Assembly: GCF_051628905.1 (NCBI RefSeq)
Contig: NZ_CP157575.1
Coordinates: forward strand, 124,001 to 188,000
DNA: 64,000 nucleotides
Direction: 5' to 3'
Source: Asaia sp037151935
GTDB lineage: Bacteria; Pseudomonadota; Alphaproteobacteria; Acetobacterales; Acetobacteraceae
In this document: in pieces, positions 17,807 to 26,842 of the stretch
Layout: each line of letters begins with the position of its first letter
How positions within the stretch are numbered: the first letter of the stretch is position 1
The notes under the pieces: generated by a model
Told to the model about the DNA's origin: nothing
What the model saw: only the letters and a program-made list of their open reading frames with translations
The model's database searches: none
Translations under genes and position numbers: made by a program

Positions 17807-18600
17807 GCGGCGCGTCTGAACAGCGCGTAGAAATTGGCGGTGGTCAGCGCGGTCAGAGATTCGACCGCCATACCGCGCTCCTGCGCCAGTCGTGCGGAAG
17901 TATAGGCGACATAACCCGGCGTGTTTGGCTTGCCGCGCTTGGGCACGGGGGCGAGAAACGGGCTATCCGTCTCGACCAGAAGACGGTCCTGCGGCATGGC
18001 GCGCGCGACGTCGCGTATCGTCTCGCATTTGGGGAAGGTCAGCAGACCCGAGAAACTGATATAGCCGCCCAGCTCTATCGCGGCGCGTGCCAGATTCATG
18101 CCAGATGCGAAGCAATGAAGCAGGAACGGGAACGCACCCTTCTCGTGCTCGTCGCGCAATATTGCTGCGACATCGTCATCGGCCTCGCGGGCGTGGATCA
18201 CGAGTGGCAGACCCGTCTCTCTCGCCGCCGCGATGTGCACGCGAAAGCTCTCGGCCTGGGCAGCGCGCACTGGCAAGGCCCCATGCAGATAATCGAGGCC
18301 CGACTCACCGATACCGATGACGCAATCAGGCTCGGCAAGCGTCGTGATGGTCGCGACATCCGGCAGTGTCTCTTCGCCCACATGGTCTGGGTGGGTGCCG
18401 ATAGCGCACCAGACACGCAAATCGGGTGTGTCGAAGCGCGTGAGGTCGATCTGGGTCTGTGCCTGTGACAGGCGCGTGCCGATAGTCGTCATGCCCGAAA
18501 GCCCATGCTCTTTTGCCAGAGCGAGGGCGGCGGGAACGTCGTCGAGACGGTCGAGGTGGCAATGGGTGTCGATCAGACCCGTCATGCGGCGCTCGTTCAC
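17803..18600 (-). CDS. tatD: TatD-family metal-dependent deoxyribonuclease
   Basis: This 265-residue TIM-barrel hydrolase probably has 3'-5' nuclease activity. Metal ligands appear as IDTHCHLD at the N-terminus, GESGLDYL, VIHAREADDD, LLHCFASG and VETDSPFLAPVPKRGKPNTP near the C-terminus, the full TatD signature set. The GTG start overlaps the metG stop (GTGA), giving coupling; an ATG five codons inside is the alternative start. The position between metG and an MBL gene is the classic conserved holB-metG-tatD order. Confidence 0.92.
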   Translation of the reverse strand: MNERRMTGLIDTHCHLDRLDDVPAALALAKEHGLSGMTTIGTRLSQAQTQIDLTRFDTPDLRVWCAIGTHPDHVGEETLPDVATITTLAEPDCVIGIGESGLDYLHGALPVRAAQAESFRVHIAAARETGLPLVIHAREADDDVAAILRDEHEKGAFPFLLHCFASGMNLARAAIELGGYISFSGLLTFPKCETIRDVARAMPQDRLLVETDSPFLAPVPKRGKPNTPGYVAYTSARLAQERGMAVESLTALTTANFYALFRRAA

Positions 18601-20138
18601 GCGGCGCTCTCGGGCTCGACATAGCGCGGGAACAGACCCTGCGGCGCAGGCAGGGCTATCCCTGCCTCGAGAGGCTCGGAGAGCGAGGCGAAACCGCGTT
18701 TGCCCTCTGCGACACCAAGCTGGGTCAGCAGTTTGTCCATCGTGCCCGGCATATAGGGCTGAAGCAGGATCGCGATGTGACGCAGCGCCTCATGCAGAAC
18801 GCGCAGCACCGTTGCCATACGCACGAGATCGGTCTTTTTCAGCGCCCAGGGGGCCTGACGATCAATATAGGAATTGCAGGCGCGAATGAGTTTCCAGACT
18901 TCTTCAAGCGCATCGGTCACGGCAAAGCGTGCAAGCTGGCCGCGCATGAGGTCGGGCAGAAGCAATGCGCTGGCAAGCAGGGCGATATCGTCCTTACTCA
19001 ACGCGTCGACAGCTGGCAGGCTGGCCTCGCAATTGCGGGCAATGAGGCTGAGCGTGCGCTGCGCCAGATTGCCGAGATCATTCGCCAGCTCGACATTCAG
19101 TCGGTTGATGAGCGAGCGTCGGCTGAGATCGGAATCTCCGCCGAACGGTACTTCACGCAGCAGGAAAAAGCGCACGGGGTCGAGGCCGAAGCTCTGCACC
19201 AGATCGCGTGGGTCGATCACATTGCCGACCGACTTGCTCATTTTCTCACCTTCGATCGTCCACCAGCCATTGGCGTAGACCGATTGCGGCAGTTCGATCT
19301 CGGCGGCCATCAGAAAGGCGGGCCAGAAAACGGCATGAAAACGGATGATATCCTTGCCGACGATATGCGCCGAGGCGGGCCAGTATTTCATACGCTCTGC
19401 GTTCTCGTCTGGATAACCCAGCGCCGAGAGATAATTGGTCAGGGCGTCGAACCAGACATACATGACATGGTCCGGGTCATTCGGGACCGGAATGCCCCAT
19501 TTGAAGCTGGTGCGGCTGATCGAAAGGTCTTTCAGACCCTGTTTAACAAAGCTGACGATTTCATTGCGTCGGCCAGACGGGCCGAGAAATTCCGGGTGCT
19601 GCTCATACAGTGCCAGCAACCGGTCTTCGAATGCCGAAAGACGGAAGAAATAGGAGGGCTCGCGCACCCATTCGACCGGCGCGCCGGTAGGCGCCGTCTT
19701 GCGGCCGTCAGCGTGTGTGGTCAGCTCGTCTTCGGAATAGAAGCACTCGTCACGCAGGGCGTACCAGCCCTCATAGGCGTCGAGGTAGATATGGCCGTTC
19801 GCAGCGACCTTCTCCCAGAGAGCCTGTGCCGCCTGCTTGTGACGCGGCTCCGTGGTGCGGATGAAATCGTCGTAGGAGATTTCCATGGCGTCGGCCATGC
19901 TGCGGAAATCTGCTGCGATGCCATCCGTGAAGCTCTGCGTATCCACACCGGCATTCTGTGCGGCCTGCTCGACCTTCTGGCCATGCTCGTCCGTGCCGGT
20001 CAGAAAAAACACATCCTTGCCGTCCAGACGATTGAAGCGCGCCAGAACATCGGCGGCGATGGACGTATAGGCATGGCCGATATGCGGTGCGCCATTCACG
20101 TAGTAGATGGGGGTAGTGACATAATACCGTGAAGTCAT
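18597..20138 (-). CDS. metG: Methionyl-tRNA synthetase
   Basis: The enzyme charges tRNA-Met and initiator tRNA with methionine. The class I signatures are TTPIYYVNGAPHIGHAY (HIGH) at the N-terminus and GEKMSKSVGNVIDP (KMSKS). The connective region (WYALRDECFYSEDEL) lacks paired CxxC zinc knuckles, and at 513 residues the protein has no C-terminal EMAP-like tRNA-binding domain; both fit the short form common in alphaproteobacteria. The start overlaps the holB stop by four bases. Confidence 0.96.
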   Translation of the reverse strand: MTSRYYVTTPIYYVNGAPHIGHAYTSIAADVLARFNRLDGKDVFFLTGTDEHGQKVEQAAQNAGVDTQSFTDGIAADFRSMADAMEISYDDFIRTTEPRHKQAAQALWEKVAANGHIYLDAYEGWYALRDECFYSEDELTTHADGRKTAPTGAPVEWVREPSYFFRLSAFEDRLLALYEQHPEFLGPSGRRNEIVSFVKQGLKDLSISRTSFKWGIPVPNDPDHVMYVWFDALTNYLSALGYPDENAERMKYWPASAHIVGKDIIRFHAVFWPAFLMAAEIELPQSVYANGWWTIEGEKMSKSVGNVIDPRDLVQSFGLDPVRFFLLREVPFGGDSDLSRRSLINRLNVELANDLGNLAQRTLSLIARNCEASLPAVDALSKDDIALLASALLLPDLMRGQLARFAVTDALEEVWKLIRACNSYIDRQAPWALKKTDLVRMATVLRVLHEALRHIAILLQPYMPGTMDKLLTQLGVAEGKRGFASLSEPLEAGIALPAPQGLFPRYVEPESAA

Positions 20139-21076
20139 GGGGCACTCGCTATGGCGGCTGCCTGTCTGGCAGCCTGATTCTTGTCCAGATTGAACCGTTC
20201 GGTCTCGCGCTGAAGCGCCTGAAGGGATGAGAACGCTTCAGCGGCCTTGCTTGCCTGCATCAGATTTCCCTGCCCCGCCAGAGTTCTGGCCCGGTTCGCA
20301 AGTGCCTCTCCTAGCAAAGAACACAGCACGGCAAAACCATCATCGTGACGCAGCAGGCTGGCCAAAGCCTCAGGGTCGGCGCTTGCGCCGTTTTCGAGCA
20401 GGGTATCGGCCAGATGGCGTGCCGTCCTGTCGGTTCCCTGATCGGTAGCCAGCACACGACCCGGCGCGCCTTGTGCCTGATCGGCAAGCGTGTCGAGTTC
20501 GGCGCCGCTCTTGCCATGATGTCTCAGCACCTGCCGCGTCTGCTCGGGAGAGAGCGCATCAAGCGCCATAAGGCGGCAGCGGCTTCTGATCGTCGGCAAT
20601 AGCGCCGAAGGCGTCGGGCAGGTCAGAAAAAAGACTGTCTGGTTGGGCGGTTCTTCAAGGAGCTTGAGCAGCGCATTCGCAGCATTGCGATTGAGCGTTT
20701 CGGCCCCATCGACAATCACCACACGCCAGGCACCGTCAGCAGCGGTATGATGCAAAAAATCCTGCACGGGGCGCACGTCGTCTATGACGATCTCCTGCCG
20801 CATGCGTTTGCGTTTTTCGTCCATCCGGCGGGTGATGACGAGCAGGTTGGGATGGGTGCCTGCGCTGATCTGGCGGCCCGCCCGGCTCTGGAGATCGATA
20901 CCGTTCAGGAGGATGCGGGCGCAGGCAAAGGCAAAGCGTGTCTTACCGATGCCTGACTCCCCATGGATCATCCAGCCATGATGAAGTCTACCTGACTCAA
21001 ACGCCTTCTTGAACAGGACCAGCTGGGCCTCGTGGCCGAAGAGCGGCAAGGCGGCAGGATGCTCCGATGCTGTCAT
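20135..21076 (-). CDS. holB: DNA polymerase III subunit delta'
   Basis: This 313-residue AAA+ clamp-loader subunit helps load the beta clamp during replication. The P-loop HGESGIGKTRFAFACARI lies at about residues 38-55, and NALLKLLEEPPNQTVFFLTC followed by LPTIRSRCRL holds the SRC motif used as an arginine finger in the clamp loader. The zinc-binding cysteines of the E. coli protein are not evident, as in many alphaproteobacteria. The gene overlaps tmk upstream and metG downstream by four bases each. Confidence 0.9.
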   Translation of the reverse strand: MTASEHPAALPLFGHEAQLVLFKKAFESGRLHHGWMIHGESGIGKTRFAFACARILLNGIDLQSRAGRQISAGTHPNLLVITRRMDEKRKRMRQEIVIDDVRPVQDFLHHTAADGAWRVVIVDGAETLNRNAANALLKLLEEPPNQTVFFLTCPTPSALLPTIRSRCRLMALDALSPEQTRQVLRHHGKSGAELDTLADQAQGAPGRVLATDQGTDRTARHLADTLLENGASADPEALASLLRHDDGFAVLCSLLGEALANRARTLAGQGNLMQASKAAEAFSSLQALQRETERFNLDKNQAARQAAAIASAP

Positions 21077-21702
21077 GACGGCAGATAGGGTGTAACGATC
21101 GAGAGGATATCGGTGGCCACCTCGTCGGGCGCGCGGCGCGCATCGACGCGTTTGACACGCTCAGGTGCCTCGCGGGCCACTTTGTCGAAACCCTCGGCAA
21201 TGCGCTCGTGAAACGCAGCCTCTTCCCGCTCATAGCGGTCGAGCTTGCCCCCTCGTGCGGCCACGCGGGCGGCGCCGAGTTCGGGCGGGACATCCAGCAT
21301 TAGCGTCAGATCGGGTTCGCAAGCCAGCAAACCGCGCAACGAGCGGATGAAATCGAGGCTCGTCGCATCGCCTCGTGCCAAACCATAGCCTTGATAAACG
21401 AGCGTCGAGTCATGAAACCGGTCACATATCACTATTTCGCCGCGCAAAAGCGCGGGCAGGATGATACTGTCCAGATGGTCGGCACGTGCTGCCATATGGG
21501 CAAGCGCCTGAGCGCGCTGTGAGAGCGGCGCTTCGCTGAACAGGATCAGCTCACGCAGCGCCTCGGCACCGGGAGAGCCGCCGGGCTCGCGCGTCAGGTG
21601 CACGACGTAACCCATTTCGCTCAGTGCCGTGTAAAGCAGACGGGTCTGAGTGGACTTGCCCGCCCCTTCCCCGCCCTCGAAGGTAATGAAAAGCCCGCTC
21701 AC
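21073..21702 (-). CDS. tmk: Thymidylate kinase
   Basis: Tmk phosphorylates dTMP to dTDP. The 209-residue protein shows the P-loop FEGGEGAGKSTQTRLL, the substrate motif TREPGGSPGAEALRELIL and the DRFHDSTLVYQGYG motif (DRY/DRH). A basic stretch RGGKLDRYEREEAAFHER corresponds to the lid. The start lies three bases after the D,D-carboxypeptidase stop, and the end overlaps holB, consistent with one operon. Confidence 0.95.
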   Translation of the reverse strand: MSGLFITFEGGEGAGKSTQTRLLYTALSEMGYVVHLTREPGGSPGAEALRELILFSEAPLSQRAQALAHMAARADHLDSIILPALLRGEIVICDRFHDSTLVYQGYGLARGDATSLDFIRSLRGLLACEPDLTLMLDVPPELGAARVAARGGKLDRYEREEAAFHERIAEGFDKVAREAPERVKRVDARRAPDEVATDILSIVTPYLPS

Positions 21703-21705
21703 GCC

Positions 21706-22941
21706 TCAGCTATGCGGCACGGGTTTGGGGCCGTGGCCAAGGCGCGCCAGGGCCCGACCGACCAGACCGAGGCGCGGCACGGCATTGGCGGCGACCAGAT
21801 CGAGACGGATATCGGGCATGCCCTGATTTTGCAGCACGAGCGCGCCGATGGTCTGGCCCGCCATGACAGGCGCGATGGCAGGAGACGGGTATTCGACGCT
21901 GATCCTGCTACGCTGCTGCCAGCCATGCGGGAGAGTCAGCACGATGTCGCGGGTACCGACCAGCGCGACCTCGGCGGCCTCGCCCATATAAACGGGCATA
22001 TGATCGACCACCTGACCGTGGTGGAACAGGGTGACATTCTCGAAATTGGCGAAGGCCCAGCCGAGCAGGCGCTCGCCTTCATGGGCCCGTTCATTCATCG
22101 AGCTTGTGCCGTTGATCGTCATGATGATGCGTCGGCCATCACGCTTGGAGCTGGCGCAGAGGCCGAAACCACCGGCATCGGTATGGCCGGTCTTGAGACC
22201 ATCTGCGAGGCCCTTATCGACCAGGACGTTGCGATTACCCTGTTTGATATTGTTGTAAGTGAACTCGGTGGCCGAGAAGAGATGATAGAATTCGGGGTAG
22301 TCGCGGATCAGATGCATGGCAACGCGGCTGACGTCGCGTGCGCTCATGTACTGCGACTCATTCGGCAGGCCGGTGCAGTTCATAAAATGGGTGTTGGTCA
22401 TGCCAAGTTTAGCAGCGGTCTGGTTCATCAGATTGACGAACTGCTCTTCAGACCCGGCAATGCCTTCAGCCAGAACGATACAGGCATCGTTACCCGACTG
22501 AATAACCATGCCTTCAATCAGGTCGGATACGGTCACGCTCTGGCCGAGCGGCACGAACATCTTGGAGCCCTGGGTGCGCCAGGCCTTCTCGCTGACCGGC
22601 AGGGACTGGGTGAGCGTCAGATGCCCGGCGCGCAGCATGCCGAAAGTGACATAGGCCGTCATCATTTTCGTGAGCGATGACGGTGGCATATGCTCATCGG
22701 CGGCTTTTTCGAGAAGCGTCGCACCTGTGTCGAAGTCGATAATGCACGCCCAACGGGCAACCGTGTCGAGCGGACCGATCGGGGTGGTGGCAGGCGATGC
22801 GCTCGGCACGCTTGCCGCGCCGCTCGGCGCTGCAGAGGCAGCGCCCGCCGCCGCTTTTCCGCGTCGCGGGCGCGCGAAAGCGAACTGAGTTGAAACGGCT
22901 AACCCAGCCGCACCCGAGAGCAGAAAACGTCTTGTCCGCAC
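21706..22941 (-). CDS. D-alanyl-D-alanine carboxypeptidase (penicillin-binding protein, S11 family)
   Basis: This 411-residue periplasmic enzyme trims the terminal D-Ala from peptidoglycan stem peptides. The N-terminus MRTRRFLLSGAAGLAVS looks like a twin-arginine export signal, followed by an Ala/Ser/Pro-rich linker up to about residue 55. All three active-site motifs are present: SSLTKMM (SxxK), QSGNDAC (SxN) and LKTGHTDAGG (KTG). A C-terminal beta-rich PBP5_C-like region follows (WAFANFENVTLFHHGQVVD). It belongs to a wall-remodelling trio with the RlpA-like and MltB-like genes just upstream. Confidence 0.92.
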   Translation of the reverse strand: MRTRRFLLSGAAGLAVSTQFAFARPRRGKAAAGAASAAPSGAASVPSASPATTPIGPLDTVARWACIIDFDTGATLLEKAADEHMPPSSLTKMMTAYVTFGMLRAGHLTLTQSLPVSEKAWRTQGSKMFVPLGQSVTVSDLIEGMVIQSGNDACIVLAEGIAGSEEQFVNLMNQTAAKLGMTNTHFMNCTGLPNESQYMSARDVSRVAMHLIRDYPEFYHLFSATEFTYNNIKQGNRNVLVDKGLADGLKTGHTDAGGFGLCASSKRDGRRIIMTINGTSSMNERAHEGERLLGWAFANFENVTLFHHGQVVDHMPVYMGEAAEVALVGTRDIVLTLPHGWQQRSRISVEYPSPAIAPVMAGQTIGALVLQNQGMPDIRLDLVAANAVPRLGLVGRALARLGHGPKPVPHS

Positions 22942-22950
22942 GTCAACACC

Positions 22951-23817
22951 TTATTTGGCCACGATATGCGCGCCCGTGCCACCGCATTGGCGCGCCTGTG
23001 CTAATGCCCTATCCGCCTCAGGCACCGTTGTGAAGGGGCCGAGTGAAACGAGCCAGGGTAATGTTCCCGCACCACCCGCCTCCTGGGTTATCTCCGCGCC
23101 GCATTGCGCGGCAACGCGCGCAGCGGCGGCATGGCCCGAAAAACTGCCGAGTTCGATGCGGTAGAGCGGCGCCTCCGCCATGCCCTGCATGATTGTTGGC
23201 GGCATCTCAGGCAAAAGCAGCGTTCTGGCGCCTGTCTGGGTATCGCCCGATTTCATGCCCAGTGTGCGTGTGCTGCCGTCGTCAAGCGATTGGGCAACGA
23301 TGGCCTCACGTGGCGCCGCAGCAATGTCAAGTTTCGGTGCCTCGGGATTGGAATCGGCAATCTGCCGACTGAGCGTCTCATCCTCGATGATTTCAACCGG
23401 GGTCGGGGCGTTGCCCATGCCCAGAAGGGTCGCAACGCGTGGCGTCACGGCCAGCATACGGCCCGCCGATGCAGGTCCACGATCGTTCAGCCGGATTTTC
23501 ACGATCCGGCCATTGGCAAGATTACGCACGCTCACAATCGCCGGAAGCTGCAATGTCTGATGCGCGCCAGTCATCGCCTGGGCTGACCAGATCTCACCAT
23601 CCGCAGTCAGACCACCCTTTGGGGCAGTCTGGATGACGGCAAGCCCTGTTTCCGTCACGCCGAAACGCTCGGCGGGATAGAACCAGGACTCGCTGCCTTG
23701 CCACGCCTGCCCCACGACATAGTGAGGGCTGGCCTGCCTGGCCGTTTCCTGATGGTGACACCCGGCGAGGCCGGTTCCTGCCGCTATAAAAGAAATGAAT
23801 GCCTTAACCGATTTCAT
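22951..23817 (-). CDS. RlpA-like septal ring lipoprotein with SPOR domain
   Basis: This is a 288-residue outer-membrane lipoprotein candidate. The signal MKSVKAFISFIAAGTGLAGC contains a lipobox (LAGC), so cysteine 20 would be lipidated. A double-psi beta-barrel region follows with GLTADGEIWSAQAMTGAHQT, LPAIVSVRNLANGR and VKIRLNDRGPAS, matching RlpA. The C-terminal about 75 residues (YRIELGSFSGHAAAARVAAQ to LVSLGPFTTVPEADRALAQ) are a SPOR domain that binds denuded septal glycan. RlpA acts as a lytic transglycosylase in some species. I start at the Met giving the lipoprotein signal, which overlaps the mltB end by 14 bases; a start six codons upstream is possible. Confidence 0.85.
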   Translation of the reverse strand: MKSVKAFISFIAAGTGLAGCHHQETARQASPHYVVGQAWQGSESWFYPAERFGVTETGLAVIQTAPKGGLTADGEIWSAQAMTGAHQTLQLPAIVSVRNLANGRIVKIRLNDRGPASAGRMLAVTPRVATLLGMGNAPTPVEIIEDETLSRQIADSNPEAPKLDIAAAPREAIVAQSLDDGSTRTLGMKSGDTQTGARTLLLPEMPPTIMQGMAEAPLYRIELGSFSGHAAAARVAAQCGAEITQEAGGAGTLPWLVSLGPFTTVPEADRALAQARQCGGTGAHIVAK

Positions 23818-24808
23818 ATCCGAGCAATCCCACACCGAGCGCGTAAAAATCTGACGGGTTATAGCGTCGGATCACATCGAAGTTACGATAAACCATAAAA
23901 GCTTCCGTGCCAGGCCCATCGGGACGCAGCACGGCGCCTGTCACATCCTGACGGGAGAGGGTCGAGCCATCTTCACGACGCACACCGAGCGCCGACCAGG
24001 CTGCGAGGGTCTGCTTGTTGCCACGACCAAGCTGGGTTTGGGGAATATCCTGCGTCAATTTGACCGGTTGCCCCCACGGCTCTTCTGCCTGCCAGCCGGA
24101 ACCACGCAGATAATTGGCCACCGATGCGAAGACATCCTGCTCGCTTGACCAGATATTGCGCCTGCCATCATGATCGGCATCGACGGCGTAGCGCAGATAG
24201 GCGCTGGGCATGAATTGCGGCTGCCCCATGGCCCCGGCATAGGAACCGAGCATCGCTTCAGGTGCGATATCGCCATGGTCAAGAATCTGAAGCGCCTTGA
24301 ACAGCTCGCCACGAAAGAAAGTGGCGCGACGCCCGTCGAAAGCGAGAGTAGCGAGTGAGTCGATCACCGAAAACGTGCCGATCTTGCGACCGAAGCCTGA
24401 TTCCAGCCCCCAGATGCCCATGATCGCCCGCGGGTCGACGCCATATTGCGCCCCTGAAGCATCGAGAAGCTTGCCGTATTGCTGCAGGGCGGCCTTGCCT
24501 TGGCTGATGCGCGTGCCGCTGATGACACGCTCGCGATACTGCGCCCAAGTCAGGGTGAACTCGGGCTGATGCCTGTCGAGCTTGATAACTTTTGCGTTGG
24601 GTTCGGTCGTGAGCGCGAACGCGCGAGACAGCGTGTTTGCAGAAATGCCCTTGCTCAACGCCTCTGCTCGAAGCGTATGCAGGAAAGAAGCATAGCTACC
24701 ATGGGCCGACGGCTTGGCCGTATGGCCAAGCGTTCGCGCAACGCCGCTCCCACAGAGAGCGGGAGAGGCCGCAGCAACCGCGGCCATTAACGAGCGTCGA
24801 GTCAGCAC
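23804..24808 (-). CDS. Lytic murein transglycosylase (MltB family)
   Basis: This 334-residue exported enzyme cleaves glycan strands to 1,6-anhydro-muropeptides. The N-terminus MLTRRSLMAAVAAASPALCG resembles a Tat signal. The catalytic glutamate is in MGIWGLESGFGRKIGTFSV (about residue 142), and GQPQFMPSAYLRYAVDADHDGRR is the family core. The protein ends soon after this domain, so the extra peptidoglycan-binding domain of longer homologues is missing. It heads the mltB-rlpA-dac-tmk-holB-metG-tatD-MBL operon. Confidence 0.9.
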   Translation of the reverse strand: MLTRRSLMAAVAAASPALCGSGVARTLGHTAKPSAHGSYASFLHTLRAEALSKGISANTLSRAFALTTEPNAKVIKLDRHQPEFTLTWAQYRERVISGTRISQGKAALQQYGKLLDASGAQYGVDPRAIMGIWGLESGFGRKIGTFSVIDSLATLAFDGRRATFFRGELFKALQILDHGDIAPEAMLGSYAGAMGQPQFMPSAYLRYAVDADHDGRRNIWSSEQDVFASVANYLRGSGWQAEEPWGQPVKLTQDIPQTQLGRGNKQTLAAWSALGVRREDGSTLSRQDVTGAVLRPDGPGTEAFMVYRNFDVIRRYNPSDFYALGVGLLGYEIG

Positions 24809-24855
24809 GATGTCATCCTTGCCTGTTCGGTCCTGATGCTGGCTTAAAGCCCGGC

Positions 24856-25353
24856 CTAGCGTCGCAGCGGACGACCTTCAGCGGCACCATGCATGATGAA
24901 GTGCAGGAATGGGTTGATCGTCAAGGGAATGTCCGGGTTTGCTGCGATATATTCCGATACGCTGAAAGAGCCGTTCGGGTCGCGACCTTCGAGATAGCCA
25001 TGGGTCATGAAATGCTCGACCGCATCGATCCCGCACGCGCCGACATCGGGATAGGCTGCCAGATACCATGTGGCGTCGAAATAAAGCGCTTCTACCGGAT
25101 ATGATGAGACGGTTTGAAGGGCGTTTTCCACAAGCTCTTCGGGCGCGACCGGGTTGGGCGCCTCGTTCTGCTCGGGCGAGTGTTCTGCTGCCTGGATGGC
25201 CGGTTCCTGCGAGGGCAGCGGGGCCTCATTTTCTGCGACGATTTGCGCGGCAGCCGGTTTCTTCTTTCTCGCGGTGGTCGCTCGCGGTCGGACTGTTTTC
25301 GCCAAGAGTGGTTTCCCTAGATGCGATGAAAAACATGGTGGCTGATCGGCCAT
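24856..25353 (-). CDS. Hypothetical protein with two tandem WYL-YPDV / HG-EGR motif repeats
   Basis: The 165-residue product has two parts. Residues 1-85 are basic then acidic, rich in Ala, Pro and Glu, and probably disordered (TARKKKPAAAQIVAENEA). Residues 90-163 hold a degenerate two-fold repeat: FDATWYLAAYPDVG, then VEHFMTHGYLEGRDPNGSF, then SEYIAANPDIP, then FLHFIMHGAAEGRPL. The same motif is found next to or inside glycosyltransferases and surface-polysaccharide proteins of acetic acid bacteria and rhizobia, as far as I recall, but its function is unknown. No glycosyltransferase lies nearby. The start is uncertain because no good ribosome binding site is seen before this ATG; an initiation nearer LLAKTVRPR is possible. 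Confidence 0.6.
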   Translation of the reverse strand: MADQPPCFSSHLGKPLLAKTVRPRATTARKKKPAAAQIVAENEAPLPSQEPAIQAAEHSPEQNEAPNPVAPEELVENALQTVSSYPVEALYFDATWYLAAYPDVGACGIDAVEHFMTHGYLEGRDPNGSFSVSEYIAANPDIPLTINPFLHFIMHGAAEGRPLRR

Positions 25354-25813
25354 TCAAGGAGGAGAAGTCCCCGGAAGCCCATCGACGTTGACTGGATGAT
25401 GTGGATCGAGATGGCTTTATATTGTCGTCCAGCCGCATTTTATACTTAAAAAAAAGAAAAAATAATCACATCGCAGCATTATGATGGGGATTGTGACATA
25501 TTCGGGATTGGACCGATAGTGCCGGTTTTAGGGAGTGGCCTGAAACTCGTCCAGTGACAAACTATAAGCACGATTGAGGATTAACGAGTATTTCGTGAAA
25601 GAATAACGATGGCCTGGCTCGAGTTCTGGCTTTCTCACTGCAAAGCTTCTTGCTTACGATGTCCTAGCCTTGTCTACTGAGCGTGCATCAGTGCACGATC
25701 TTTGCGGCGTACCGCAGGGAGAGGGTAGGTCGTGCCCTGCTCTTGCATAACCTCGCTCACAAGCGATCTTGCCTGTTTATGCTCGGGCAATTCAGTTCAG
25801 ATGGCACTATCGA
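25354..25813. other. Intergenic region upstream of the LacI-type regulator
   Basis: No gene is supported in these 460 bases. The left part is AT-rich (A-runs at about 25448-25465). An inverted repeat CGTGCA-TCAG-TGCACG at 25682-25697 is a candidate operator for the regulator that follows. The region must contain the promoters of the minus-strand hypothetical gene and of the regulator. Confidence 0.45.
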
Positions 25814-26842
25814 ATGAAAAAAGCCGCTTCTTCCTCTGCGGTCAGCCTGCTTGCCGTCGCGAAAGAAGCCGGAGTGTCGCGCGCGACGGCCTCGCTCGTT
25901 TTGCGCAACAGCCCGCTCGTGGCCGAGCCGACAAGGGAGCGGGTCAAGGAGGCCATGCAACGGCTCGGCTATATCTATAATCGCGGCGCCGCCAATCTGA
26001 GGCAGAACCGCACAGGAACCATCGGCCTCGTTCTGTCGAATATCGCCAATCCGTTTTTCAGCACGCTGACGGCGGGTGTGGAACAAAGCAATGACGTGTC
26101 GGAGGCGATCTGTCTGATTGCCAACACCGCAGAATCCCCCGAAAGGCAGGACCGTCAGATACGGCGCCTGCGGGAGCATAATGTCGACGGGCTCATCATC
26201 TGCCCCGCCATAGGGAGCGATCAAGGATTGATCGACGCGCTCGAACGGCTCGGCCTGCCCTATGTGCAGGTGCTGCGTGAGATTTCGAACAGCCAAGGCG
26301 ATGTCGTGACCGCCGACTACGCTGCGGGCATCGAACAGGCGATAGCGCATCTCGTTGAGACCGGTCGCAGAAGGATTGTCTTCATCGGCTCGATGGCAAT
26401 GCATTCTGCGGCATTGGCCCGTCTCGATGGCTACACAACCGCCGTCAGGCGTCTTGGGTTGACTCCGATGCCTGTCATCGCAGGGACACGCGATAATCGT
26501 TACGATGAAGAGGCGTTTGACCGTCTTCTCGTCTCGGGCAATCCCCCGGATGCTGCGATCTGCTACAACGACATTATAGCTCTTTCGCTTTTCCACCATT
26601 TGGGGCGGCGCGGCAGGATCGTCGGAGTCGATTTCGCGGTGATAGGCATGGATGATCTGCCTCAGGCCGCTGCGGCTTTCCCGTCGCTGACCACTATCGC
26701 AACCATGCCGCACACGATCGGTGCTGTTGCCGCAGGTCTGCTGCAACAGCGCTTGGCTCGACCAGAGCGGGCGTACGAGCGCCATGTGATCGCTCCCGAG
26801 CTTGTCTTGCGTGACAGCACACGAGGACCTGCCGCTCGATAA
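25814..26842 (+). CDS. LacI-family transcriptional regulator
   Basis: This is a 342-residue sugar-type repressor. The N-terminal helix-turn-helix reads SLLAVAKEAGVSRATASLVL with the LacI hinge region up to YIYNRGAANLRQNRTGTIGL. The rest is a periplasmic-binding-protein-like effector domain (NIANPFFSTLTAGVE, DGLIICPA, RRRIVFIGS, VIGMDDLPQAAAAFPSLTTI). I start at the Met 9 residues ahead of the helix-turn-helix; a start 15 codons upstream is open but adds nothing family-like. It is 334 bases upstream of, and on the same strand as, an MFS transporter, so it probably controls that operon through the palindrome at 27014-27027. The effector is unknown. Confidence 0.88.
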   Translation: MKKAASSSAVSLLAVAKEAGVSRATASLVLRNSPLVAEPTRERVKEAMQRLGYIYNRGAANLRQNRTGTIGLVLSNIANPFFSTLTAGVEQSNDVSEAICLIANTAESPERQDRQIRRLREHNVDGLIICPAIGSDQGLIDALERLGLPYVQVLREISNSQGDVVTADYAAGIEQAIAHLVETGRRRIVFIGSMAMHSAALARLDGYTTAVRRLGLTPMPVIAGTRDNRYDEEAFDRLLVSGNPPDAAICYNDIIALSLFHHLGRRGRIVGVDFAVIGMDDLPQAAAAFPSLTTIATMPHTIGAVAAGLLQQRLARPERAYERHVIAPELVLRDSTRGPAAR

